Source: JBFMAI01 sp040755725
GTDB lineage: Bacteria > Planctomycetota > Phycisphaerae > UBA1845 > Fen-1342
Assembly (NCBI GenBank): GCA_040755725.1
Contig: JBFMAI010000023.1
Location: 334,126 to 398,125 of the forward strand
Length of the DNA stretch: 64,000 nucleotides
Direction of reading: 5' to 3'
The notes under the pieces are model-generated. The model worked only from the letters and a program-made list of their open reading frames with translations, ran no database searches and was not told where the DNA came from. Positions 43,480 to 52,336 of the stretch are shown here, piece by piece. The position numbers were made by a program, and so were the translations under genes. Position 1 is the first letter of the stretch. Each line of letters begins with the position of its first letter.

Positions 43480-44466
43480 ATGGTACGCGGCGCACAGTGC
43501 GGCAATCGCAACGCGAGTCTGCTGGCGGTATTCGTCGCGGTCGTGGGGCTGACGTGGCCGGCGGCGCGGGCCTCTGACGGCGACGCGGTGGCCATCGTGA
43601 ACGGCCGCCCGATCAGCAAGCGCGAGATGGTCGACAAGCTCATGGAGGCCCACGGGCTGTCCATCATGCAGCAACTCATCGTGCTCGAGCTGGCCAAAGC
43701 GGAGACGCGACGACTGAAGCTGACGGTGACCGATGCCGACGTGCAGCGGGAGTTTGACCGGGCGCTGGCCCGCATCGCCCCACCCGTCGATGCCAAGGGG
43801 CAGGCCCTGACCGACGCGGAGAAGCAGCAGGCGCTGGAGACGCTGCTCCGCGAGCGGGGCCTGACGATGACCGAGTTCCGTATAGGCATGGAACGCAATG
43901 CCCACCTGCGGAAGGTCGTGGAGCGCGACTTCCGCGTCACGGAGGCCACGTTGCGGGAGGAGTTCGCCCGTCGCTACGGCGAGCGGGCCGAAGCGCGGCA
44001 CATCCAGGTCGGGGACGTGAACGGACTGCACGAGGCCCTGAATCGCCTGGAGGCCGGCGAGGATTTCGCCGCCGTCGCCCGCGCCGTCAGCCAGAACACC
44101 GACACGGCGCCGGAGGGGGGGCGTCTGCCGCCGTTCGCGTTCAACGACGAAGGCCTGGCCCCGGCCCTGCGCGAGGCCGCGTTCACGATGGCCCCGGGGG
44201 AGGTCTCCAAGCCGATCCGTGTCGGCCCGTGGTGGCACATCTTGAAGCTCGAACGGCGTGTGCCGCCCGCGGACGTGCGTTTCGAGGACGTGCGGGCCGA
44301 CGTCGAACGGCAGCTTCGTGACCAGGCCATCCCGCAACAGATGAACCGGCTGATCACCGAGCTGTTTCGCAAGGCGGAAATCCGCGTGCTGGATTCCGAC
44401 CTGCGGGCGAAGTACGAGAAGCTGCTAAAGGAAAACACGCTCACCGATCCCGCGGCCACGCCCTAG
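43480..44466 (+). CDS. Exported peptidyl-prolyl isomerase (parvulin/SurA-like)
   Basis: A 328-residue chaperone-like protein. A signal peptide (about 12-32) is followed by a SurA/PrsA-type N-domain: VAIVNGRPISKREMVDKLME (36-55), the standard start of such domains. Helical region to about 165, then a parvulin domain, ARHIQVGDVNGLHEALNRLE, FAAVARAVSQNTDTAPEGGR with the expected P-x-G-G-R, and FTMAPGEVSKPIRVGPWWHI. It probably helps fold outer-membrane proteins such as the LptD-like protein, by analogy to SurA. A C-terminal helix follows the parvulin domain. The start has GGGAGAAC upstream. Confidence 0.86.
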   Translation: MVRGAQCGNRNASLLAVFVAVVGLTWPAARASDGDAVAIVNGRPISKREMVDKLMEAHGLSIMQQLIVLELAKAETRRLKLTVTDADVQREFDRALARIAPPVDAKGQALTDAEKQQALETLLRERGLTMTEFRIGMERNAHLRKVVERDFRVTEATLREEFARRYGERAEARHIQVGDVNGLHEALNRLEAGEDFAAVARAVSQNTDTAPEGGRLPPFAFNDEGLAPALREAAFTMAPGEVSKPIRVGPWWHILKLERRVPPADVRFEDVRADVERQLRDQAIPQQMNRLITELFRKAEIRVLDSDLRAKYEKLLKENTLTDPAATP

Positions 44467-44587
44467 TTGCCCTTGAAAGAACGGTCGCCGGGAAGGCCAA
44501 CGAGGACGCTGAGGGCGAGGAGCTGAGCAACGGCGACGGGCAGGCGGTCGAAGACACATCCAGCGACTGTGAGGAGCACGATCGACC

Positions 44588-45238
44588 GTGGCAACGGTGC
44601 CGGCCCTTCCGAAGATCGATCACATCACGCACATGCGGAACCTGCCGCAGATCGTGCAGGCCGGCGTGTTGTGGTCGGATGCCAAGCGGATCGCGCTGGG
44701 GCTCAAGTGCGACGTGGTGGGCATGTCACACATCAAGCAGCGACGGCTGCGGGAAATCGAGGTCACGTGCCACCCCGGCACGCATGTGGGCGATTACGTC
44801 CCGTTCTGCTTCTGCCCGCGGTCGATCATGCTCTACATCCTGCACATGGGCAATCACCCAGAGCTGAACTACGCGGAGGGCCAGTGGCCGATCGTCCATC
44901 TTCAGGCCGATCTGCACGCCGTGGTCGAATGGGCCGGGAAGAACGGGCGGCGCTGGGCATTCAGCGACCGCAACGCGGGCACGTACATCGCGCAGTTCTT
45001 CAATCGCTTGGACCAGCTCGGCGAGGTGAACTGGGCGGCTGTCGCGTCCACTGATTTCCGGGACATGGCCATCAAGGAAGGCAAGCAGGCGGAGTTCCTG
45101 ATCCACGAGTCGTTTCCGTAACGCCTGGTCGAACGCATCGGCGTCTGCGACGGGACCGTTGCGGACCAGGTCCGGCGGGCGCTCGCGAACGCGGACCACC
45201 GCCCCCAGGCGGCGGTCCAGCGGGGATGGTATTATTGA
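44588..45238 (+). pseudogene. darT: DarT-type DNA ADP-ribosyltransferase toxin, interrupted by an in-frame stop
   Basis: Reading from GTG 44588 gives 177 residues to TAA at 45119-45121. The sequence is DarT (DUF4433): DHITHMRNLPQIVQAG, SHIKQRRLREIEV, VGDYVPFCFCPRSIMLYILH, RRWAFSDRNAG and catalytic E169 in KQAEFLIHESFP. Family members continue with a Trp after FP. Here the codon is TAA, yet the same frame goes on without a break as RLVERIGVCDGTVADQVRRA and ends WYY TGA at 45236-45238, so the ancestral gene was 216 codons, the normal length. DarT modifies thymidine in DNA; DarG reverses it. The C-terminal 38 residues are lost, so toxin activity is probably reduced or absent. The antitoxin gene starts 16 bases after the ancestral end. 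Confidence 0.85.
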
Positions 45239-45254
45239 GCGGAAGGAACGGCCC

Positions 45255-46310
45255 ATGATCGAGCTGAAGCGAGGCGACATCCTCAAAGCGAAGGCCGACG
45301 CGCTGGTCAACACGGTCAACTGCGTGGGCGTGATGGGCCGGGGAATCGCGCTCCAGTTCAGCAAGGCGTTCCCCGAAGTCTTCCGGGCCTACGAAGCGGC
45401 GTGCGAGCGGGGCGAGGTGCAGCCGGGCAAGGTGATCTCGTACGACCTGAACCGCTTCGAGCCGCCGCACTACGTTATCAACGTGCCGACCAAGAAACAC
45501 TGGCGCGGTAAGAGCCGGATGGAGTACATCGAAGCGGGATTGGCCGCGCTGGTGGAAGAGGTGCGACGGCTGGGCATCAAGTCTGTGGCAGTGCCGCCGC
45601 TGGGCTGCGGCCTGGGCGGGCTCGACTGGTCGGAGGTGCGCCCGCGGATTGAGCGGGCGTTCGCCGCGCTGCCCGACGTGCGGGTCCTGCTGTTCGAGCC
45701 GGCGGGCGCGCCGTCCGCGGAGGAAATGGCCAGGGAGGAGCGCACGCCGAACATGACTGAGGGCCGGGCTTTGTTGCTTGGCCTGATGCGGCGGTACCTC
45801 GCAGCGGTCATGGACCCGACGGTCACGCTTCTGGAGATTCACAAGCTGATGTACTTCATGCAGGAGTCGGGCCAGAACCTGTGCTTGAACTATGCGAAGG
45901 GACCGTACGGACCTTACGCGGAGAATCTGCGGCACGTGCTCACGCATATCGAGGGCCACTTCATCGTTGGCTACGGCGACGCCGCGGACAAGCCGGACAA
46001 ACCGATCGCGCCCAAGGCGGAAGCGGTTGCCGCCGCCGAGGAGTTCCTGAAGGACCATCCGAAGGTGCACGCACGGTTCGGCCGAGTCGGGAAGCTGATT
46101 GACGGATTCGAGACGCCGTACGGCATGGAGCTGCTGTCCACGGTGCATTGGGTGGCCAGGCACGAAGGCGCCGCGGACTTCGCTCAAGCCGTCGAGAAGA
46201 CCTACGCCTGGAGCGACCGCAAGCGGATGTTCCGGCAGGAGCACCTGCGCATCGCCTGGGATGCTTTGAGTCGCGAAGGGTGGGTGGGGCCGGTCGCTTG
46301 CGGGGGGTGA
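45255..46310 (+). CDS. darG: DarG-type macrodomain antitoxin
   Basis: A 351-residue antitoxin. Residues 1-155 form a macrodomain: KADALVNTVNCVGVMGRGIA, IEAGLAALVEEVRRLGIKSV and PPLGCGLGGLDW, the motifs that bind ADP-ribose in DarG; it removes ADP-ribose from DNA. Residues about 165-351 are the DarG C-terminal domain (LLGLMRRYLAAVMDPTVTLL, LHKLMYFMQESG-like, GPYGPYAENLRHVLTHIEGH), which binds DarT. GGAAGGAAC precedes the ATG at 45255. The frame is intact while its toxin carries a stop codon. In other bacteria darTG defends against phage. No other defence gene is near. Confidence 0.93.
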   Translation: MIELKRGDILKAKADALVNTVNCVGVMGRGIALQFSKAFPEVFRAYEAACERGEVQPGKVISYDLNRFEPPHYVINVPTKKHWRGKSRMEYIEAGLAALVEEVRRLGIKSVAVPPLGCGLGGLDWSEVRPRIERAFAALPDVRVLLFEPAGAPSAEEMAREERTPNMTEGRALLLGLMRRYLAAVMDPTVTLLEIHKLMYFMQESGQNLCLNYAKGPYGPYAENLRHVLTHIEGHFIVGYGDAADKPDKPIAPKAEAVAAAEEFLKDHPKVHARFGRVGKLIDGFETPYGMELLSTVHWVARHEGAADFAQAVEKTYAWSDRKRMFRQEHLRIAWDALSREGWVGPVACGG

Positions 46311-46547
46311 CGGGATGCCGACGCGTGGGAACCTCAAGGCCGAGGAGCGCTTCACGGCCAGCCTATTCAGCATTCCCGGCCACCGCACAATAGCAGGGAC
46401 GAGACGCAGCTCGCGCTGGACCCACCCTGTACATCGATGGCCTGGCAGCCGTGGCCGTCGGCTGAGGTGGCCGCAGTGGCGGCCGGGGCGAATGGTAAGC
46501 GGGACAAAGAAGGACGGTGTGCCCTTGGGCCCGCTGAGAGGTAGCCC

Positions 46548-48278
46548 GTGAAGAACGCCGACGTGGCCCGCGTGTTCAACGAGGTGGCCGACCTCCTGGA
46601 GATCCAGGGGGAGGACGCGTTTCGCATCAACTCGTACCGGCGGGTCGCCCGCACCGTCGCCGATCTGGCGACCGATGTGGCCGACATCGCGGCGCGGGGC
46701 GAGTTGGCGCAACTGCCAGGCGTGGGAAAGGGCTCGGCCGGCAAGATTCAGGAGCTGCTCCGCACAGGCCGGCTGGCGCTGCGCGAGGAACTCGCCGCGA
46801 AGGTGCCGGTGTCGCTTCTGGAACTACTCGAAATCCCCGGCCTGGGACCCAAGAAGGCGGCGCTGTTGTGGAAAGAGCGCGGGATCCAATCGCTCGCGGA
46901 CCTCAAAGCCGCGCTTGCGGAGGGCCGCCTGACCGGCCTCAAGGGTTTCGGGGCCAAGAGCATCGAGCAGATCGCCCGCGGCATCGAGTTCCGGCAACGC
47001 AGTGCCGGCCGCACGCGCCTCGGCGACGCCTGGGCCCTGGCCGAGGAATTGCGGGCCGCCCTCCGCGCCGTTCCCGGCGTCCAGCGCATCGAGACCGCCG
47101 GCTCGCTCCGCCGCGGCTGCGAGACCGTCGGCGACCTCGACTTGCTGTGCATCGCCGCCGACGGCCCCCGTGTGATCGAACGGTTCACCGCGCTGCCGGG
47201 CGTGAACGAGGTGCTCGCGGCGGGTGATACGAAAGGGTCGGTGCGAATCGGGTGGCCTACCGGCCGGGCGATCCAGGTCGACCTCCGCGTCGTCCCCGCT
47301 GAGTCGTTCGGTGCCGCGTGGCAGTACTTTACGGGCAGCAAGGAGCACAACGTCCGGCTGCGGGAGTTGGCCGTGCGCCGCGGCTGGAGTCTGAACGAGT
47401 ACGGGCTGACCGAGGGTGAGAAGGTCCTGGCGTCCGCCACCGAGGAGGAAATCTACGCCGCCCTCGGGCTGCCGTGGGTGCCGCCGGAGCTGCGCGAGGA
47501 CCGCGGCGAGTTCGAGCCGGGCGCCGTTCCCGCGGACCTGCTGACCGAGGCGGACATTCGCGGCGACTTGCACATGCACACGACGGCCAGCGACGGGCGG
47601 AACACGATCGAGGAGATGGCCGATGCGGCCCGGCGACGCGGCTATGCCTATCTCTGCGTGACAGACCACTCGGGCAGCAGCTTCATCGCGGGCGGCCTGG
47701 ACGCCAAACGGCTGCGGCAGCACATCCGCGCGGTGCGAGCGGCGGCCCAGGGCCTCCGCCAAATCACGGTCTGGATCGGCACCGAAGTGGACATTCTCGC
47801 GGACGGCCGGCTGGACTACCCCGACGAGCTCCTGGCTGAGCTGGATTTCGTCACGGCCTCAATTCACGCCGGCATGGGCCGCGACGAGGAGGCCAACACG
47901 CGGCGGACGCTAGCCGCGCTTCGTAACCCGTATGTGAACTGCATCGGGCACCCCACGGGGCGGCTCATCAACGAGCGCGAGGCCATGCCGCTCGACATCG
48001 ACGCCGTGGCCCGCGAGGCGGCCCGCACCGGCACCGCCCTGGAGATCAACGCCCATCCCTACCGGCTGGACCTGAACGACCGGCATGTCCGGCGCGCCCG
48101 CGAGCTCGGTGCCACTATCGTCATTAGTACTGACTCGCACGCGACCGATCAGCTCGATCTGATGCGGTTCGGCGTGCTGACGGCGCGGCGCGGCGGGCTG
48201 CGGCGGGGCGATGTGTTGAACACGAGGTCGGCGGAAGAGGTGCAAGCGTTCGTGGCCGCGAAGCGGCGGCGGGCGTGA
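46548..48278 (+). CDS. polX: DNA polymerase/3'-5' exonuclease PolX
   Basis: A 576-residue family X polymerase. An N-terminal 8-kDa-like domain starts MKNADVARVFNEVADLLEIQ, followed by helix-hairpin-helix motifs (LPGVGKGSAGKIQELL and IPGLGPKKAALLW, GLKGFGAKSIEQI), and the nucleotidyltransferase site GSLRRGCETVGDLDLLC (G-S-x-R-R...D-x-D). After the thumb comes a PHP domain: GDLHMHTTASDGRNTIEEM near 339, TDHSG, EVDI and EINAHPYRLDLND, TDSHA. This is the usual bacterial PolX layout, used in gap-filling repair. Starts at GTG 46548. The 237-base gap to darG has no recognisable gene. Confidence 0.93.
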   Translation: MKNADVARVFNEVADLLEIQGEDAFRINSYRRVARTVADLATDVADIAARGELAQLPGVGKGSAGKIQELLRTGRLALREELAAKVPVSLLELLEIPGLGPKKAALLWKERGIQSLADLKAALAEGRLTGLKGFGAKSIEQIARGIEFRQRSAGRTRLGDAWALAEELRAALRAVPGVQRIETAGSLRRGCETVGDLDLLCIAADGPRVIERFTALPGVNEVLAAGDTKGSVRIGWPTGRAIQVDLRVVPAESFGAAWQYFTGSKEHNVRLRELAVRRGWSLNEYGLTEGEKVLASATEEEIYAALGLPWVPPELREDRGEFEPGAVPADLLTEADIRGDLHMHTTASDGRNTIEEMADAARRRGYAYLCVTDHSGSSFIAGGLDAKRLRQHIRAVRAAAQGLRQITVWIGTEVDILADGRLDYPDELLAELDFVTASIHAGMGRDEEANTRRTLAALRNPYVNCIGHPTGRLINEREAMPLDIDAVAREAARTGTALEINAHPYRLDLNDRHVRRARELGATIVISTDSHATDQLDLMRFGVLTARRGGLRRGDVLNTRSAEEVQAFVAAKRRRA

Positions 48279-48374
48279 CGACGCGACCGAAGCGCGCCGG
48301 CCATTGGCCGGCGCCACACCAGCGCGCGGGGGCAGGCTGGCCGAGGGGGGCACCAGATGCCTGCGGTGAGCAGT

Positions 48375-49589
48375 CTAGGCGAGGACTTTGCGGAGCCGCT
48401 CGAGCGCCCAGTCTAGCTCATCCTTGGTGATGCACAGCGGCGGGGCCAGCCGCATGGTCTGGGCGTGCGTGTCCTTACAGAGCAGGCCCTCGTGCATGAG
48501 CCGCTCGCAGTACTGGCGGGCGACGCCGGCCTCCTTCTTGAACTCGATGCCTACCCACAGCCCGCGCGCCCGGATCTCCTTGACCTTGCTGGTCTTGATC
48601 TTGTGCAACTGGTCGGCGAGGTAGGTGCCGAGCTGGCGGGCGTTTTCCTGGTAGGTGCCGCGATTCAGAATCTCGACGACTTTGCGGGCGATCGCGCACG
48701 CCAGCGGGTTGCCGCCGAAGGTGCTCCCGTGGCTGCCCGGAGTGAACACCCCCAGGATGTCGCGCCGCGAGACCACCGCGGAGATCGGCACAATGCCTCC
48801 GCCGAGGGCCTTGCCGAGGATGTACATGTCGGGCTGGACTTTCTCGTGGTCGCACGCGAAGGTCGTCCCGGTGCGACCGAGGCCCGACTGAATCTCGTCG
48901 GCGATAAACAGCACGTTGCGCCGCGTACACAGCTCGCGAACCTGCCTCAGGTAGCCGTCGGGCGGGATGATGATGCCCGCTTCACCCTGGATCGGCTCGA
49001 CCAGGAACGCAGCCGTGTGGTCGTCGATGGCCGTCTCCAGCGCGCGAATGTCGCCATAGGGCACGAGCTCGAAGCCCGACGTGAACGGGCCGAAGCCCTC
49101 GCGGCACACGGGGTCGGTGCTGAAGCTGATGATGGTCGTGGTGCGGCCGTGGAAGTTCTCACGGCAGCAGATGATCTTGGCCTTCCCCTCGGGCACGTGC
49201 TTCTTCTGGTAGCCCCACCGCCGCGCGGTCTTGATCGCCGTCTCGACGCCCTCGGCGCCGGTGTTCATCGGCAGGACCATCTCCATGCGGCACAGCTCCG
49301 CGAGCTCCTTGCAGAGGGGACCGAGCTGGTCGTTCTGGAAGGCCCGCGACGTGAGCGTCACGCTCTCAAGCTGCTCCTTGGCCGCCGCGATCAGCTCCGG
49401 GTGGCAGTGGCCGAAATTGACGGCGGAGTAGGCCGCCAGCATGTCCATGTAGCGCTTGCCGTCGGCGTCCTCGACCCAAACGCCTTCGGCCTTGGCGATC
49501 ACGACCGGCAAAGGGTGGTAATTGTGAGCGGCGTAGCGCTCGACGAGCTGAATGTGGTCGGCACCGGTCATCGTGGGGGCTGTAATCAT
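48375..49589 (-). CDS. rocD: Ornithine-oxoacid aminotransferase
   Basis: A 404-residue class III PLP aminotransferase that interconverts ornithine and glutamate semialdehyde. It begins with an ornithine aminotransferase-type start: VERYAAHNYHPLPVVIAKAE, then YSAVNFGHCHPELIAAAKEQ, NTGAEGVETAIKTARRWGY, ENFHGRTTTIISFSTDP and EPIQGEAGIIIPPDGYLRQV. The PLP lysine is in ILGKALGGG, preceded by ADEIQSGLGRTG. The NYHPLP motif and the GAEGVETA loop favour RocD over acetylornithine aminotransferase. I use the ATG at 49589; the frame upstream to 49820 is repeat and spacer sequence. It converges on polX and is not in an operon. Confidence 0.93.
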   Translation of the reverse strand: MITAPTMTGADHIQLVERYAAHNYHPLPVVIAKAEGVWVEDADGKRYMDMLAAYSAVNFGHCHPELIAAAKEQLESVTLTSRAFQNDQLGPLCKELAELCRMEMVLPMNTGAEGVETAIKTARRWGYQKKHVPEGKAKIICCRENFHGRTTTIISFSTDPVCREGFGPFTSGFELVPYGDIRALETAIDDHTAAFLVEPIQGEAGIIIPPDGYLRQVRELCTRRNVLFIADEIQSGLGRTGTTFACDHEKVQPDMYILGKALGGGIVPISAVVSRRDILGVFTPGSHGSTFGGNPLACAIARKVVEILNRGTYQENARQLGTYLADQLHKIKTSKVKEIRARGLWVGIEFKKEAGVARQYCERLMHEGLLCKDTHAQTMRLAPPLCITKDELDWALERLRKVLA

Positions 49590-50151
49590 ATGGCAAACCT
49601 CGTGTGGCGTCGGGGCGTCGCCTGTCGGGTTTTCCTCCGCCGGCCGCCACCTTGCCGGGGAGCCGCTTCCTCCGGGCTGGACGCCCGGCCTGCCGGGTCC
49701 GACGCCGACGTTACCCGCAGGGTGATTCGCCGCTCCCGGTCCTCCCCGCCGGTCCGAGGAGCTGCGCAACCCGGGCCGACCTGCGTGCGTACTATATTCG
49801 CCCGGCGGGGCCCGAATCAACCCCGGGGCGCGGGACCGGATGGGCGGGCAGGATCATGGGACGGCAACCGGGAGGGTGGGCCGCCCGGCGAGCCGCGGCG
49901 CGGCGGGCCGGCAGCGTCGGCGCAGGAGACAGCCTCGCCCTCCCGTTCCCGGCGAGCGGCGGCTCGACAGCCCCGGCGCGCCGGGATCGCCCTCCCCTGT
50001 CGCACAACCGTGAACACCCAACTGGACGACGTCGCCCGCGCCAGCCGACCGCGCTGTTCGCCCCGCGTCGGCGTTCATGGCGGCGCCGGCCGCCCCGCGT
50101 ACAATGCCGCGCGGCCGGGCGGTGGGGCCGGTCCGCGTGAAGGGAGGCGCG
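49590..50151. other. Spacer with two family A repeat copies
   Basis: No gene recognised. It contains the rocD promoter region and, at 49870-49996, two adjoining family A copies. An open frame from 50077 precedes the real start of the next gene but is Pro/Arg noise. Confidence 0.45.
49870..49996. repeat. Dispersed palindromic repeat, family A, copies 4 and 5
   Basis: First copy 49870-49954 runs from CGGGAGGGTGGGCCGCCCGG to CAGCCTCGCCCTCCC; second, partial copy 49956-49996 reads TTCCCGGCGAGCGGCGGCTC and ends GCCGGGATCGCCCTCCC. The first matches the 12672 copy in reverse complement, the second matches 35148-35196. Confidence 0.75.
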
Positions 50152-50874
50152 ATGGCGACCGTCGAGATCAACGTAGCGGGCCTGCCGGCCAACACGCAGG
50201 CATCATTCCGCGAGCTGGGACAGTTGCTTGCGGAGCTGATGGGTGAAGAGCTGCTGGGGTTCACCGCGTTTGGCGGCTGGCTGGCGGACGACGCGCTGTA
50301 CGCGGGTACGCCGGCGCGTAGCGTGCTCGTGCTGAGCCGGATCGACTTGAGAAAGCTGGATCAGCTTGCGGCCCGGGGGCCGCGGTTCGGACAACGCGGG
50401 CTGGCGGCCCCGCTGCTGATGACGCCGCCGTACATTGCCGCCTCCCGTGACGTCTTTCCGCTAGAACTGCTGGAAATCCAGCAGACCGGCATCCTGATGC
50501 TTGGAGCGGATCATTTCGGTCCGCTCACGTTTGCGCCCACCGACGTACGCCTGCAATGTGAGCGGGAGCTGAAAAGCACGCTGATTCAGCTCCGCCAGGG
50601 GTTGCTCGCCGTTGCGGGGCAGCACAAGCGGCTCGCGGATGTGTGCCGCGCAGAGGGCGACCGGCTGATGCGCGTCTTGCGCGGGCTGTTGGACCTCAAG
50701 GGCACCACGGCAACAGGCGCGGGCCAACTCGTTGCGGCCACGGCGGCGCAAACGGGTCTGCCCCTCGAGACGCTGAAAGCCGCCGTAGCCAACCCCGCGG
50801 GCGTCGATTTCGCCGCATTCGAGCACTTGTACGGCGAACTGGTCGCACTTGCGGAGTACGTGGACAAGCTGTAG
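50152..50874 (+). CDS. Nucleotidyltransferase-fold-like protein, function unknown
   Basis: A 240-residue cytosolic protein. The first half has the layout of a nucleotidyltransferase-type alpha/beta fold: FRELGQLLAELMGEELLGFT, AFGGWLADDALYAGTPARSV, then LVLSRIDLRKLDQLA, APLLMTPPYIAASRDVFPLE. The GG/W motif takes the place of the usual G-S active site, and the Asp pair is not evident, so catalysis is doubtful. The second half is a helical bundle (LIQLRQGLLAVAGQHKRLAD, RVLRGLLDLKGT) like HEPN-type or substrate-binding helices of these proteins. AGGGAGG precedes the ATG at 50152. Similar hypothetical proteins occur, to my memory, in other planctomycetes. Confidence 0.65.
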   Translation: MATVEINVAGLPANTQASFRELGQLLAELMGEELLGFTAFGGWLADDALYAGTPARSVLVLSRIDLRKLDQLAARGPRFGQRGLAAPLLMTPPYIAASRDVFPLELLEIQQTGILMLGADHFGPLTFAPTDVRLQCERELKSTLIQLRQGLLAVAGQHKRLADVCRAEGDRLMRVLRGLLDLKGTTATGAGQLVAATAAQTGLPLETLKAAVANPAGVDFAAFEHLYGELVALAEYVDKL

Positions 50875-50921
50875 ATGGCCACACCTTCTCGTGGTCGCCA
50901 ACGCGCTGCGCGGACCCCTCG

Positions 50922-51037
50922 CTGGCGCTCGGGGCTCGTCAAACCGCGCACTGGTGCTCGGGGCTCGTCGAACCATGCACTGGTGCTTGGGGCTCGTCAG
51001 GGGTTACGCTGACGCTCCGAGCTCATCGTTCGGTGGG
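50922..51037. repeat. Tandem repeat, 29-base unit, about four copies
   Basis: Units CTGGTGCTCGGGGCTCGTCG plus AACCATGCA at 50922-50950, 50951-50979, 50980-51008 and a degenerate fourth to about 51037. Units follow each other without spacers, so this is not a CRISPR. The array lies between the nucleotidyltransferase-like gene and the 3' end of the beta-propeller gene and touches that gene's last codons. Confidence 0.7.
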
Positions 51038-52273
51038 GGTGCTCGCCGTGCAGTCACGCGGGCCGAAGCAGTACACCATCCCCCGCTCGGTGACGATGAC
51101 GAGGCAACCCTCGCCGACGGCGGGTGAGCCGGCGATGCCCCCGCCCGCCTCAAACCGCCAGACCTCGCGGCCCGTCGCCAAGTCGGCCGCATAGAGCACG
51201 CCGTCGGCCGCGCCGACGAATACCCGCGCCCCCGCGACCACCGGCGACGAGTCCACGCGGCCCTTCATGACCAGCGCCCAGCGTTGTCGCCCGGTCGCCG
51301 GGTCCAACGCGCGCAGTCGCCGGTCACGGCCGCCGATCAGAACGAGGTCGTCCGTGATGGCGGCGGATGACAGGAACGGGAACGGCCGGTCGGCGTCCTC
51401 AAACCGCCACAGCACCCGACCGGCCTGCCAGTCGATGCCGATGACGGCCTCGCCGTACAGCCCGAGGAAAACCCGGTCGCCGCGCACCGCCACCGCCGAC
51501 CCACTCACCGACCCCAGCGGCACCTGGCGGATGGCGGCACCGTCATCCAGGCGAATGACGTGCAGCTTCCCGTCGCAGCCGGCAGCGAGCACGAAGCCGT
51601 CGGCAATCGCCGGCGTCCCGTGAACGCGCTCCTGCACGTCGTACTTCCACCGCAGGCTCCCGTCCGCCGAATTCAGCGCGTACACGAAGCCGTCGTACGA
51701 GCCGAAGACCAAGCACCCGTCGGCCGATTGGTAACGGCCGGGCTCCGCACCGGCCGTGTTGACCGACGACACGATGCGGTCGCCGGCCTCGAACGACCAC
51801 CGCACTACCCCGGTCGCTGCGTCGCACGCTCGCAGCGTGCCCGCTTCGTCGCCGAACACGACCAGCCCGGGGGCTGGCGCGCGGATTACGGTCGGCGACG
51901 ATGCGATGGCCTCGGGTCCGTCGAACTGCCATTTCACGGTCCCGCGCGCGAGATCAAGAGCCGCCAGCTTGCCTGAATCAGTGCTGATGTAGACGGTTCC
52001 ACCGACCACCGCCGGCGTACACGCGCTGCCGGCCTTCAGGTCATACGACCAGCAGACGGTCAGTTCGTCCGGCAAGGGGCTGCCGGCGACGCCGGTTTGC
52101 GTCGGACACCCGCGAAACATCGGCCAGTCGGCGCCGGCCGAGGCGGGCTGTGACGTGGGACGCGAGGCGGGTGCCGTGGCGGGCTGCGTCGGCAGGAACT
52201 GCGCCCACGCCGCGGCGGCCATGCTCAGCGCGAGCAGCGGCGCGAGAACTGTATGGAATCGTCGGCCGACCAT
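51023..52273 (-). CDS. Secreted PQQ-type beta-propeller protein (BamB/YncE-like)
   Basis: A 416-residue exported protein. A signal peptide (MVGRRFHTVLAPLLALSMAA, ending AWA) is followed by a Thr/Ala/Ser/Pro linker with repeated TQPATAPASRPTSQ and a propeller of about seven PQQ-like repeats, such as SGKLAALDLARGTVKWQFDG, AGTLRACDAATGVVRWSFEA, DGFVYALNSADGSLRWKYDV and DGVLYAADLATGREVWRFEA. The W-x-F and AxDxxTGxxxW signatures are typical. Relatives include BamB and outer-membrane assembly or secreted quinoprotein-like proteins, but no dehydrogenase Cys-Cys or Asp site is seen, so a scaffold role is more likely. It is divergent from a prepilin-like gene, 63 bases apart. Confidence 0.85.
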   Translation of the reverse strand: MVGRRFHTVLAPLLALSMAAAAWAQFLPTQPATAPASRPTSQPASAGADWPMFRGCPTQTGVAGSPLPDELTVCWSYDLKAGSACTPAVVGGTVYISTDSGKLAALDLARGTVKWQFDGPEAIASSPTVIRAPAPGLVVFGDEAGTLRACDAATGVVRWSFEAGDRIVSSVNTAGAEPGRYQSADGCLVFGSYDGFVYALNSADGSLRWKYDVQERVHGTPAIADGFVLAAGCDGKLHVIRLDDGAAIRQVPLGSVSGSAVAVRGDRVFLGLYGEAVIGIDWQAGRVLWRFEDADRPFPFLSSAAITDDLVLIGGRDRRLRALDPATGRQRWALVMKGRVDSSPVVAGARVFVGAADGVLYAADLATGREVWRFEAGGGIAGSPAVGEGCLVIVTERGMVYCFGPRDCTASTPTER

Positions 52274-52336
52274 TGTCGTCCACTCACAGACCCCTGGCCG
52301 TGCTACACTACCCGCGAACCGACCGGAGGACGAGCC

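Noticed and set aside
46315..46547. 78-codon frame between darG and polX
   Set aside because: Arg/Pro-rich translation without recognisable motifs; treated as spacer.
50922..51037. Possible CRISPR array
   Set aside because: Units of 29 bases follow each other directly with no spacers, and no cas gene is present.
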